Source of the DNA: Mariniblastus fucicola
Lineage (GTDB): Bacteria > Planctomycetota > Planctomycetia > Pirellulales > Pirellulaceae
Assembly: GCF_008087665.1 (NCBI RefSeq)
Contig: NZ_CP042912.1
Span: 3,286,001-3,350,000, forward strand
Reading direction: 5' to 3'
Length of the DNA stretch: 64,000 bases
In this document: positions 33,553-43,254 of the stretch, piece by piece
Position numbering within the stretch: the stretch's first letter is position 1
Layout of the letters: every line of letters starts with the position of its first letter
Made by a program: the position numbers and the translations under genes
The notes under the pieces: model-generated
Database searches by the model: none
What the model was told of the DNA's origin: nothing
Seen by the model: only the letters and a program-made list of their open reading frames with translations

Positions 33553-34368
33553 TTATGTTTCAAGAGGACCGAATCCGCAATAGTACACATACGTGCCAGA
33601 CGCCAATCCGACGACGAGTGCAACCAACATGATGATCGTCGGCATCAGAAGCGTTTTGCCCTGCATGAAACCAAAGATGATGCAGTACAGACCTCCGGTG
33701 AGTACGCAAGCAATTCCGTGGCCAATTTTTGCCCGGAAAGCGACGTAAGTCAGCCAGATTGTCATTCCGATCCACATGCAACAGGAAGCGATGAAGCTGA
33801 TGCCACCCGAGTTGTAGTAAAGTGAAATCTGGTCCATCGAGAAAATGACAACAAGTCCGATTGCGACCAGAATCGCGAGGATGACTCCGGCTACGCCAGC
33901 GATCACAAACGAGTCGCCTCCGTCGCCAAAGTCCTGATCGTCGGCACCGATCGGCGTTTCCTCGATTTCGGCCTCGGCCTTCCGCATGATTTTTTCAGCG
34001 TCAGTCAAACCGGTGTCGACTTCACCTTCCGCGTTTTCCCGCGCCGTCCGCAAACGCTTCCCGGTTTCCAGATTAAAGCCGCACTCCACACACAACACAG
34101 CCCCTGGAGTGATCTCTGTGCCGCAGTCAGGGCAGATCGGCCCGCCGCTACTGACGGGGCCGACGTTGGCCTCCCGCAGCAGGTCCTCCATCGGATCCAC
34201 AGGTTTGGAGGAGGATGACGCCGCCATCGCTGAGGATACCGGTGCGGCTGAAACCGCCGGAATCACCATCCGTTCCTTGCACTTGGGGCATTTAACTTTT
34301 TTACCGGCCAGCTCGTCCCTTGCATTGAAGGTTGAGCTACAGCTGCCACATGTCGCTCGAATTGCCAT
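33553..34368 (-). CDS. Zinc-finger membrane protein
   Basis: 271 residues. The N-terminal MJ0042-type finger reads CGSCSSTFNARDELAG with CPKCKER; a second zinc ribbon follows near residue 77 (CPDCGTEITPGAVLCVECG). A charged linker then leads to four hydrophobic segments from about residue 150 (for example VIAGVAGVILAILVAIGLVV). It resembles the gene at 19803-20579 in layout. No function is known; a terminator separates it from mnmH downstream. Confidence 0.78.
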   Translation of the reverse strand: MAIRATCGSCSSTFNARDELAGKKVKCPKCKERMVIPAVSAAPVSSAMAASSSSKPVDPMEDLLREANVGPVSSGGPICPDCGTEITPGAVLCVECGFNLETGKRLRTARENAEGEVDTGLTDAEKIMRKAEAEIEETPIGADDQDFGDGGDSFVIAGVAGVILAILVAIGLVVIFSMDQISLYYNSGGISFIASCCMWIGMTIWLTYVAFRAKIGHGIACVLTGGLYCIIFGFMQGKTLLMPTIIMLVALVVGLASGTYVYYCGFGPLET

Positions 34369-34921
34369 CTAATTCAAATTCCAATTCCTGAATCCAACTC
34401 GCGATCACTAACAGACGAACCGCGAAACTCCGTCTCGTTGATATTGTGAGCGACACGACCGATCAGGCAACCGCTTTTGTTGCCGTGTTCTGTTTTACCG
34501 GGAAATCAGGGTCGAAATCATGCCCAAAACCAATAATCCGCCACAACCGGACACTGACCGTGGTGCAAACCGCAGAAACGTCCCGGTGAGAACTATCTCC
34601 GAATCGATCGTTGCTTTCCTGTTCGCGCACGATGCCAATCAGACCGACCGACGGGCGTGCGGTTCCAGTGAGCTGAGTTGTGACAGATTGTCATTCGAAT
34701 TTGAGGCACCGATTGGTCTTTGTCAACGCTGGCCGCAATTTCTCTGCGTGTAAAACCGATTCCGGCTGATTTTCAGCCCGATCTTGGGTTTGGCCCGGGA
34801 GTTGCTTTCTGTCGGTGAAAGCTCGTCGAAGAGCAAATCTGGCAGGGACGGTACGTCGGTCCTTGCAGCAGACTGACAGTTACCCCTGACATTTACGACA
34901 TTCTCCGGAGGATACGGACTG
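34369..34921. other. 553-base region upstream of groES
   Basis: No convincing gene; an open frame at 34520-34753 has neither a domain nor a ribosome-binding site. The region must hold the promoters for groES and, divergently, for the zinc-finger gene. I looked for a CIRCE repeat (TTAGCACTC with GAGTGCTAA) and did not find one, so HrcA control is not supported. The 15 bases before groES contain a strong ribosome-binding site (GGAGG 34907-34911). Confidence 0.5.
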
Positions 34922-35248
34922 ATGGCCACGACTGCCAAAAAGAAACCAGCCAAAACAAAAACTCGCCTGCAACCTCTTGGCGAGCGAATCGTCGTCGAGC
35001 GCGTGCTCACTGAGGACAAGACTTCTGGCGGGATTTTCCTTCCGGAGTCAGCCAAGGACAAGCAATCTCGCGGCACCGTGATCGCTGTCGGCGAAGGTCG
35101 ATTGCTCAAGGACGGCTCGCGATCTCCGTTGCAAGTCCAGCCTGGCGATGAAGTCCTGTTCACGACTTACGGACCGGAAGAATTCAAAGACGGCGACCAG
35201 GAATTTTTGCTGATGCGTGAAGACGACGTCCTCGCGATCCTCGGCTAG
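34922..35248 (+). CDS. groES: Co-chaperonin GroES
   Basis: 108 residues, longer than the usual 95-97 because of a Lys/Thr/Ala-rich extension (MATTAKKKPAKTKTR) before the normal start LQPLGERIVVERV. GroES forms a seven-membered lid on GroEL and drives folding. TSGGIFLPESAKDKQSRGTV contains the mobile loop, and the C-terminus LLMREDDVLAIL is typical. GGAGG at 34907-34911 supports the ATG at 34922. groEL follows after 42 bases; both end at the terminator 36978-37014. Confidence 0.97.
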   Translation: MATTAKKKPAKTKTRLQPLGERIVVERVLTEDKTSGGIFLPESAKDKQSRGTVIAVGEGRLLKDGSRSPLQVQPGDEVLFTTYGPEEFKDGDQEFLLMREDDVLAILG

Positions 35249-36907
<1,659 letters not shown>

Positions 36908-36977
36908 CAGCGCTGGCTCAGGCTTCGGCCCGGGCACATCGCGAATGACGACCAACCGACGGAAGTCGTTTAAATAG

Positions 36978-37014
36978 AAACGCCGGACAGGATTTTATCT
37001 TGTCCGGCGTTTTT
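36978..37014 (+). terminator. Rho-independent terminator of groES-groEL
   Basis: AACGCCGGACA and TGTCCGGCGTT flank a short loop, followed by TTTT. It lies 70 bases after the groEL stop. Confidence 0.9.
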
Positions 37015-37120
37015 CGTGTTAGTTGGATGGGCATCGACGCTAAGTCCTCCAGTCAAAAAGTTGTTGCTATTTCACCTTTGAGTTTTCATTTGGGTTCCTC
37101 AATTCAGCATCGTGGGAGCA

Positions 37121-37801
37121 TCAGGCTGCTAACGATCTTCGCCTTTGCAGCAACAACGCCGCACCAACTCCAAACAGTAGTGTTGCGGACGCAGGTTCCG
37201 GGACTGCGGATGTTACGAAGATGTTGACCCCGCCATAGCTTGCCACTGAGTCGATCAGTTGACCATCAGCGAACGTCGATAGCAGCAAGGGGTTTTCGTG
37301 GTCCGAGAGGTTGTAAGTCGTGACGTTTCCGACGTCGCCCGCGTCAACGAGCAGCGTTGCCAGCTCCAGTTCGTACACGTCGGGCGTCCCAACATCCGAG
37401 CCTACTTCGACGCCACCAAAGATGTTTGTTGTGGACCCGAAAAGATCCAGTCGGTCTCCAAGGATTCCGAGATCATTTAATAAAGAATCATTGAACAGAG
37501 GATTCAATGAAACCCCGGACACCGATTCGATTGTTGAAGCGGCCCCTCCGGTCGAAGTCGCGAAATCTGCACAGATTCCAAAGTTGACGAGCCCGTCGAA
37601 TCCGCCGGTGGCCAGGCGAGCGACGTCGCCATCGGTCACTGTCTCCCGCAGCATGATAGAAACTTCGACGCTCGAACCTTCGACGACGTAGTACTCCGGC
37701 TGCTCGAATACCAACTCGTAAACTTGATCCGCTTTTGATTCAGCTACGCCTGCAAAATTTGCGAACGTAGCCAAAAAGAATAACTTGACTGACCGATTCA
37801 T
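37121..37801 (-). CDS. PEP-CTERM sorted exported protein
   Basis: 226 residues from ATG 37801 (MNRSVKLFFLATFANFAGVA), with a signal peptide of about 24 residues. The C-terminus VPEPASATLLFGVGAALLLQ followed by RRR is a PEP-CTERM sorting signal, read by an exosortase system. The mature domain is a beta-rich, low-Cys domain (ELVFEQPEYYVVEGSSVEVS) like cohesin-type or surface adhesins; its role is unknown. It is convergent with the groEL operon. Confidence 0.85.
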   Translation of the reverse strand: MNRSVKLFFLATFANFAGVAESKADQVYELVFEQPEYYVVEGSSVEVSIMLRETVTDGDVARLATGGFDGLVNFGICADFATSTGGAASTIESVSGVSLNPLFNDSLLNDLGILGDRLDLFGSTTNIFGGVEVGSDVGTPDVYELELATLLVDAGDVGNVTTYNLSDHENPLLLSTFADGQLIDSVASYGGVNIFVTSAVPEPASATLLFGVGAALLLQRRRSLAA

Positions 37802-38251
37802 TTGTTCTGACTCCGATGTGTGATTGGTTAAGACGCATCTAAACCATAGGTCGCGCGGAGCTTCGTTTGACCGACGCGAACGAAAGAGCCGGCTCAAAAT
37901 TTGACATCGCTTTCAGGCTTACATTCCGCCCGATCGGAAAAATCTCCTCGTGAATTTGTAGGCTAGTGGAAATGCGATCTCCGTTATTTCTTTCAGCGCG
38001 CCCGTCAATGATGCCAAACGCAAAATCCCGTGGGTTTACCCTTGAAACCCATTGCAAGCTTGTAATTGGTACGATTTGACGCAGCAAATTTTCAAAAGCC
38101 GCTTGGTCAATTCGCGGGGTGATATGCGATAGATTTGGCGCCTCAAGTTCTCATGCGATTGCAAATCGAGTTTCGGTCCGCAGCTGAAATTTGACTTTGC
38201 CGCACGTTTGTAAGGCAACAGGACTCCGGCTACGATGCGATTCATTGATCG
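37802..38251. other. 450-base gap upstream of the Trx/PDZ gene
   Basis: No supported ORF, hairpin or repeat. It must hold the promoters for the divergent PEP-CTERM gene and for the Trx/PDZ gene. Two - strand open frames (37839-38087 and 38036-38245) have no protein-like features. Confidence 0.4.
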
Positions 38252-39556
38252 ATGATTCTTAAGAAGTCTGCCATGCTCAAACCACGCACCACAGCGATTG
38301 CGATTGCCTTATTGTTCGCGGCTACCGCGCTGAGTTTCGCTCAGGAAATTCCCAAGCCGGCCATGCACCGAATGGACGGGACGATCGAGTGGGTTTATGA
38401 CTACGAGAAAGGGCAGGAGCTTAGCCAGGAATCCGGCAAGCCGATGTTTGTTGTCTTTCGGTGCGAACGCTGAGCGGATTGCTCAGATTTCGACGGGCAG
38501 GTTGTCCGTAAAGACAAACATATCGGTACGCTGGCCAAAAATTTCGTATGCGTACGCATCCAGTCGATGAACGGAATCAATCTCGATCGCTTCCAGTTTG
38601 AGTTCGACCTGACCTGGATGGCTTTCTTTCAAAACGCGGAGGGCAGAACTTACGCGCGCTACGGTGGGCGCGATGACGGAGGCGCAGAATCGTGGCTGAC
38701 GAAACAGTCGCTAATCAAGACCATGCAAAAAGTTCTGCTGTTGCATCAAGGCAACGACGTTCAACCGATTTCAAAGTTCGAACCGTTTCCGGATAGTGTG
38801 TCTACACCTGCCGATGTGCCGACGCTCAAGCCGATGATGGCGAAACGAAAAGGCTCTTCGTGCATTCATTGTCACGACGTCAAGAACTCTGCGCTGCGGC
38901 ATCTACACGACACTGGAAAGCTCAAAAAATCGATGGTGTTCACTTACCCGTCGCCGTCTCTGTTTGGTTTGAATCTTGATCCAGACACGCAAAACGTTGT
39001 CGCGAGTGTGGAAGAAAATTCGCCAGCACAGAAAGCTGGAATCCGCCGCGGCGATGTTGTGAACACGTCTGAAGGCCAAAGAATTCTGACGTTCGCCGAT
39101 TTCACGCGAGTGCTTGAGTTTGCGCCAGCTGAAGGAAGTTTGAATCTGACCATTTCGCGTGGTGAGAAATTGCAAGACGTGAAGATCGAGCTTCCCGAGG
39201 GCTGGAAAATCAGCAACGATCCTTCCTGGCGTCCTTCGGTTGGCGTCGTTGGATCTGGAGGCGGATTTTGGGGCAAGGCTGCGAATGCGCAGCAGCGAAA
39301 GAAAGCTGGATTGGGTCCAGACGCGTTGGCCATTCGCGTCACGTTCATTTGGGCGAAACACGCGAAAGAAGCCGGCATCAAAATGAACGATTTGGTCGTT
39401 GGCGTCGAAGGGCAAGTCCACGACATGAACATGCGGCAGTTCCACAACTGGTTGCAACTGAACCGCAATTGGGGCGATGAGGTGACTCTGACGGTAATGC
39501 GAAAAGGCCAGCGAAAGAATCTGAAAATGGTGCTACCAACAACGCCCGAAGAGTGA
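38252..39556 (+). CDS. Trx/PDZ protein, probable selenoprotein (TGA = Sec)
   Basis: An exported protein of 434 residues if the TGA at 38471-38473 is selenocysteine; annotation software would give 38252-38473 and 38567-39556 as two genes. ATG 38273 would give a tidier signal peptide (MLKPRTTAIAIALLFAATAL). The thioredoxin-like region has MFVVFRCER-U-ADCSDFDGQVV, with U in a C-x-x-U-x-x-C motif (residue 74 from ATG 38252). The frame is uninterrupted after the TGA. Residues near 205 contain CIHCH, a c-type haem motif. Two PDZ-like domains follow (NVVASVEENSPAQKAGIRRG; IKMNDLVVGVEGQVHD). Role inferred: a periplasmic thiol/selenol redox protein. I recall an NCBI family name 'Trx7/PDZ domain-containing (seleno)protein' that would fit, unverified. 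The alternative is a nonsense mutation, but the rest of the frame is intact. Confidence 0.78.
38471..38512 (+). promoter_or_regulatory. Putative bacterial SECIS element
   Basis: Downstream of the TGA, ACGGGC (38493-38498) pairs with GTCCGT (38504-38509) in six pairs, one G-U, around the loop AGGTT (38499-38503). The loop begins 26 nt after the TGA codon (16-37 nt is the known range) and has the GGU typical of SelB-bound loops such as E. coli fdhF. An additional UUU/AAA stem with a two-base bulge lies below. Confidence 0.65.
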
Positions 39557-39634
39557 GTCGGCTGTCGATGCCGGGATTGGCAGTCATATCGAAATGCATA
39601 GATCGTGATCTGAACGACAGCGATTTATTATGCC

Positions 39635-39780
39635 ACAGAGGTCACCGAGTCCACAGATACCATGCGAAATCTCGTTGGATCAGTTTTCAGTTACTCTTGG
39701 ATCAGGCTCTAGACTTCCTTCAATTTACGTTCGGTTTAGGGCGTCGACTATTTCCTCGGAGGACTCGGTGACCTCGGAGG
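39635..39780. repeat. Inverted-repeat element, MITE-like
   Basis: GAGGTCACCGAGTCC (39638-39652) and its exact complement GGACTCGGTGACCTC (39761-39775) bracket about 108 bases without an ORF. Flanks extend the likeness (CCACA ahead of the first copy, TCGGAGG after the second). It lies between convergent genes. Similar CACAGAGGTCACCGAGTCCACAGA-type repeats are, to my recollection, widespread in planctomycetes; not checked. Confidence 0.6.
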
Positions 39781-39801
39781 TTTTCCATCCGCGTCCCAAA
39801 T

Positions 39802-41451
39802 CTACTGGGCAAACCAAACATAGATTCCGATCACCATCACCACGAGCGATGCTCCAACCCACGAAGCATGCTTCCACGGAGTCAAATCAACGGCTTCGAC
39901 GTTCTTCTGTTCGTACGGCGTCGCGCGCTTCATTCCTGCGAACTCTCCAAGGCAATATTGCATTGCCAATAGCAGGACCAACACGGCTCCCATATAGTGA
40001 TACCCGGATCCGAAGACGCCCAGGACCCAATCGAATTCACCGATGGATGAGAAAAATGTTCCCAGGCTCATCAGACCAAGGCCGACGGCAATCGTGATCA
40101 AAGCCGACTTGCCGTTGACGGTTTTGTTGAACATGGCCAACAGCATGATTGCGCACAACGGAGTGAAATACACGCCGTTTAACTTCTGAAAGAATCCGAA
40201 AACGCCGTCTCGACCGTGAAAGAATATCGGTGCCGCGATCACGGCGAAGACAGCGACGACGAAACTGCAAATCTGGCCGACACGAACCACTTTTTCGGTC
40301 GCAGCAGATGGATTGAGATACTTTTTGTAGACGTCTAGCGAGAACAATGTCGCGCTCGAGTTCAAAACCGAGTTAAAGGTCGACAGAATTGACCCCACGA
40401 TCACGGCAGCGAAAAAGCCCAGCATCCAATCAGGAAGTACGCGACTGACCAAGGCTCCATAGGCCTGGTTTGCGTCGACAACTCCATCGACTGTCATTGC
40501 TTTCACCATTTCCGGATCCTGTGCTCCGAGCGTCAGGTACGCCGCGGTGATGCCGGGCAGGATTAAAATCACAGGACCGAAAATTTTCAGGAACGCTGCC
40601 AGCAGAACGCCCTTCTGGCCTTCGGCGAGGTTCTTCGCGCCAAACGTTCGCTGAATGATTTGCTGATTCAGACACCAATAGGTGAAGTTCAACATCAGCA
40701 CACCGGTGAACAGCGTCGGCCAATGCGTGTCTTCGCCGGCCTTGCCCATCGACTGAAACGCGTCCGGATTATGAGCCTTGATTTTGCTGAACGCTTCCGC
40801 GAATCCTCCCTCGCCAGCCACGATTTGCAGCGAGAAAAATGTGATCAACAATCCACCGACCAACAGGCCCGCACCGTTTAAAGTGTCAGAAACGGCAACG
40901 GCTTTCAGTCCTCCAAAGATCGCATACGCGGCGCCGACAACGGCGATGAAAAGGATGACGGCAATAATGGTATTGAGTTCGGAAAACCCAAACATTTCCT
41001 TCAAGCCGAGCATTCCATCGAGCCCCGTGGCTCCCAAATAGAGCACGAAAGGCAGCAGAATTAGCATGTAGGCGACGATAAAGATCCCGGCCGTCACCGA
41101 TCGAACGGAAGGGTCGTATCGCTCCTCGAGGAACTGTGGAATCGTGGCGATTCCGGACTTCAAATATCGCGGCAGGAAGAACAGTGCGAGAATCACCAGC
41201 GAGATTCCGGCAACGGTCTCCCAGCACATCAGCGAAAGTCCGTCGTCGAACGATCCCGCGTTGAGCCCGATCAACTGCTCTGTCGAAAGGTTCGTCAGCA
41301 GCAACGATCCGGCAATAAAAATCGCTGAAAGACTTCGTCCGGCGAGAAAGAATCCTTCGTCGGTGTGGACGTCCGTGTTGCGAGTTAGTCGCCAGGTCAG
41401 GAATGCAACCAGAGCTGTGAAAAAGAGAAACGATACGATCGTAAGAGTCAT
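39802..41451 (-). CDS. Sodium/solute symporter (SSS family)
   Basis: 549 residues from ATG 41451 (MTLTIVSFLFFTALVAFLTW); a TTG/other start further up at 41493 adds 14 hydrophilic residues. About 14 membrane helices. The GRSLSAIFIAGSLLLTNLS block (about 33-51) and the Na+-site helix FFAAVIVGSILSTFNSVLNS match the SLC5/SSS fold. These carriers import sugars, amino acids or carboxylates with sodium. A sulfatase gene lies upstream, on the same strand with 120 bases between (41572-43161), so the pair may import products of sulfated glycan breakdown. Confidence 0.92.
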   Translation of the reverse strand: MTLTIVSFLFFTALVAFLTWRLTRNTDVHTDEGFFLAGRSLSAIFIAGSLLLTNLSTEQLIGLNAGSFDDGLSLMCWETVAGISLVILALFFLPRYLKSGIATIPQFLEERYDPSVRSVTAGIFIVAYMLILLPFVLYLGATGLDGMLGLKEMFGFSELNTIIAVILFIAVVGAAYAIFGGLKAVAVSDTLNGAGLLVGGLLITFFSLQIVAGEGGFAEAFSKIKAHNPDAFQSMGKAGEDTHWPTLFTGVLMLNFTYWCLNQQIIQRTFGAKNLAEGQKGVLLAAFLKIFGPVILILPGITAAYLTLGAQDPEMVKAMTVDGVVDANQAYGALVSRVLPDWMLGFFAAVIVGSILSTFNSVLNSSATLFSLDVYKKYLNPSAATEKVVRVGQICSFVVAVFAVIAAPIFFHGRDGVFGFFQKLNGVYFTPLCAIMLLAMFNKTVNGKSALITIAVGLGLMSLGTFFSSIGEFDWVLGVFGSGYHYMGAVLVLLLAMQYCLGEFAGMKRATPYEQKNVEAVDLTPWKHASWVGASLVVMVIGIYVWFAQ

Positions 41452-41571
41452 GGCGGCCCGGTGGTGGAGGTGGCTTTCGCGAACGAGAACCACCAGAATA
41501 GCACCGCAGCGGCGGTCATGCCACCTTCCCGAATACGTCCCGGTTTGAGCGAACGCTTTTCGCGCGAATGT

Positions 41572-43161
41572 TTACTTTCCGGTTTCTTCCCACCATCCGC
41601 CAGGCGGAGTGAAATCGTCCTTCAAAAAGTTGGCTGCTGATCTCTCAAGATTGGGCAACAGCTTCTCCTGAATTCGCATTCGTTCCTTATCGGCCTTGCT
41701 CACGGAATAGTCCGGATTGGGAACAGGCATTCGTGCTTCAACGTTTTGCAGCCAGCCATCAAGTTCCGTTCGCAGTGCCGCAACCCTATCCGGATTCTGA
41801 TCGGCCAAATCATCAAGCTCCGCAACATCGTCGGCGATATTGTACAGCTCGTCGCGACCGTCTTCGTAGTAGTGAATCAGTTTCCAATCGCCGTCGATGA
41901 CGACCGAACTCGGCTCGCCGCCCTGATTGCCGTAGTGCGGGTAATGCCAATAGAGATTCCGATTCTCGATCGCTTCGCCTTTCAACAACGGAGCGAGGCT
42001 CACGCCATCGGCATGCTGCTGCGGTCGAAGGTCCTGCCCGGTCAACTCAAGCAGCGTTGGATAAAAGTCAGCTCCTGTCGCGGGCGTATTGCAGGTCGAA
42101 CCTGCCTGAATCGTTTTGGGCCACATGATGTAGTAAGGCTCGCGAATGCCGCCTTCCCACTGCCGACCTTTGCCACCGCGGAGTGGCAAATTCGAAGTCG
42201 CCTTTCCATCACCCGCAGAAACTCCGCCGTTGTCGGAAGTGAAAACGACAATTGTGTTTTCGGACAGACCAAGCTCATCCAGTTTCGCCATCACGATGCC
42301 AACTGCGTCGTCCATCGACTCAACCATGCCGCCGTAGATCGGATGATCCTGAACCTGCCGGACTGGCGTGGTGCGATCAATCAAAAACCGATCTTTGGGT
42401 TGTTCCGAGTTCGCGATCGCTTTGTCGCGATACTTTCGCCATAGCTCTTTGGTGGTTTGAATCGGAGCGTGCACGGAATAGAAAGCCAAACAGGCAAAAA
42501 ACGGTTCGTCACTGTGTTCCTCGATGAACGACGCCGTCTCGTGCCCCAATCGCAGCGGCAAAAGTTCGCCCTTTGGGCCGTTTTTCATTAGCGGATTGTC
42601 CCAGGGAGAGAAGAAGCCTCCCGGAGGCGAACCACGATGGTGCCCACCGACGTTGAACTCAAATCCATGGTCAGTTGGCAATGATCCTTCGCCACCAAGA
42701 TGCCATTTTCCGGCAAAGAAAGTCCGATAACCGCTTTCACGAAACGCTTCGGCCATCGTCGTGTCGTCCGCGGGCAACCCATGGTTGTAAGTTGGAGGCA
42801 GCAGCTTTGTATTGCGTTTCCATTGCTTTCCTTCGGGTGCGCCGATCCAGTCAGTGATCGCCAATCTGGCCGGATACTTCCCGGTCATAATGCTGGCTCG
42901 GGACGGGCTGCAAACCTGACACGTCGCATAGCCCCGCGTGAATTTCATTCCGCCGTTGGCGATGCGATCGATGTTCGGCGATTCGTAAAACGTGCTGCCT
43001 TCGTTGCTCAGATCGTTCCAGCCGAGGTCGTCAGCCAGAATGAACACTACATTCGGGCGATCCTCAGCGCCAGGCGTATCAGGTTGATCTGCGAACAGCA
43101 GCGCAACCGGAAAGCAAACCCACGCAAACACAAAACAGGAATGGAGCAACTTGAAATTCAT
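41572..43161 (-). CDS. Secreted sulfatase
   Basis: 529 residues from ATG 43161 with signal peptide (about 1-24). Motifs: VFILADDLGWND (metal site), formylglycine motif CSPSR (about residue 87), GKWHLGG, VFTSDNGG, and a long C-terminal region with LTGQDLRPQQHADGVSL. It belongs to the arylsulfatase A-like group. Its likely partner is the symporter gene 120 bases downstream. The substrate is unknown; planctomycete sulfatases usually act on algal sulfated polysaccharides. Confidence 0.93.
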   Translation of the reverse strand: MNFKLLHSCFVFAWVCFPVALLFADQPDTPGAEDRPNVVFILADDLGWNDLSNEGSTFYESPNIDRIANGGMKFTRGYATCQVCSPSRASIMTGKYPARLAITDWIGAPEGKQWKRNTKLLPPTYNHGLPADDTTMAEAFRESGYRTFFAGKWHLGGEGSLPTDHGFEFNVGGHHRGSPPGGFFSPWDNPLMKNGPKGELLPLRLGHETASFIEEHSDEPFFACLAFYSVHAPIQTTKELWRKYRDKAIANSEQPKDRFLIDRTTPVRQVQDHPIYGGMVESMDDAVGIVMAKLDELGLSENTIVVFTSDNGGVSAGDGKATSNLPLRGGKGRQWEGGIREPYYIMWPKTIQAGSTCNTPATGADFYPTLLELTGQDLRPQQHADGVSLAPLLKGEAIENRNLYWHYPHYGNQGGEPSSVVIDGDWKLIHYYEDGRDELYNIADDVAELDDLADQNPDRVAALRTELDGWLQNVEARMPVPNPDYSVSKADKERMRIQEKLLPNLERSAANFLKDDFTPPGGWWEETGK

Positions 43162-43254
43162 GGTGGAGCCGACCTTGCAAAGAAGTACAAGCTCCAATCA
43201 TAACCCGTCGGCTTCACGGTTCCAGCCCGCAAAGCCGATTGCCATCGCGACAAA

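Noticed and set aside
34520-34753. Small gene upstream of groES
   Set aside because: No ribosome-binding site, no domain, and composition looks random; likely a chance ORF.
34369-34921. CIRCE operator before groES
   Set aside because: No TTAGCACTC/GAGTGCTAA pair found by eye on either strand.
36908-37120. tRNA or small RNA after groEL
   Set aside because: Only the terminator hairpin is visible; no cloverleaf or conserved T-loop was found here or anywhere else in the window.
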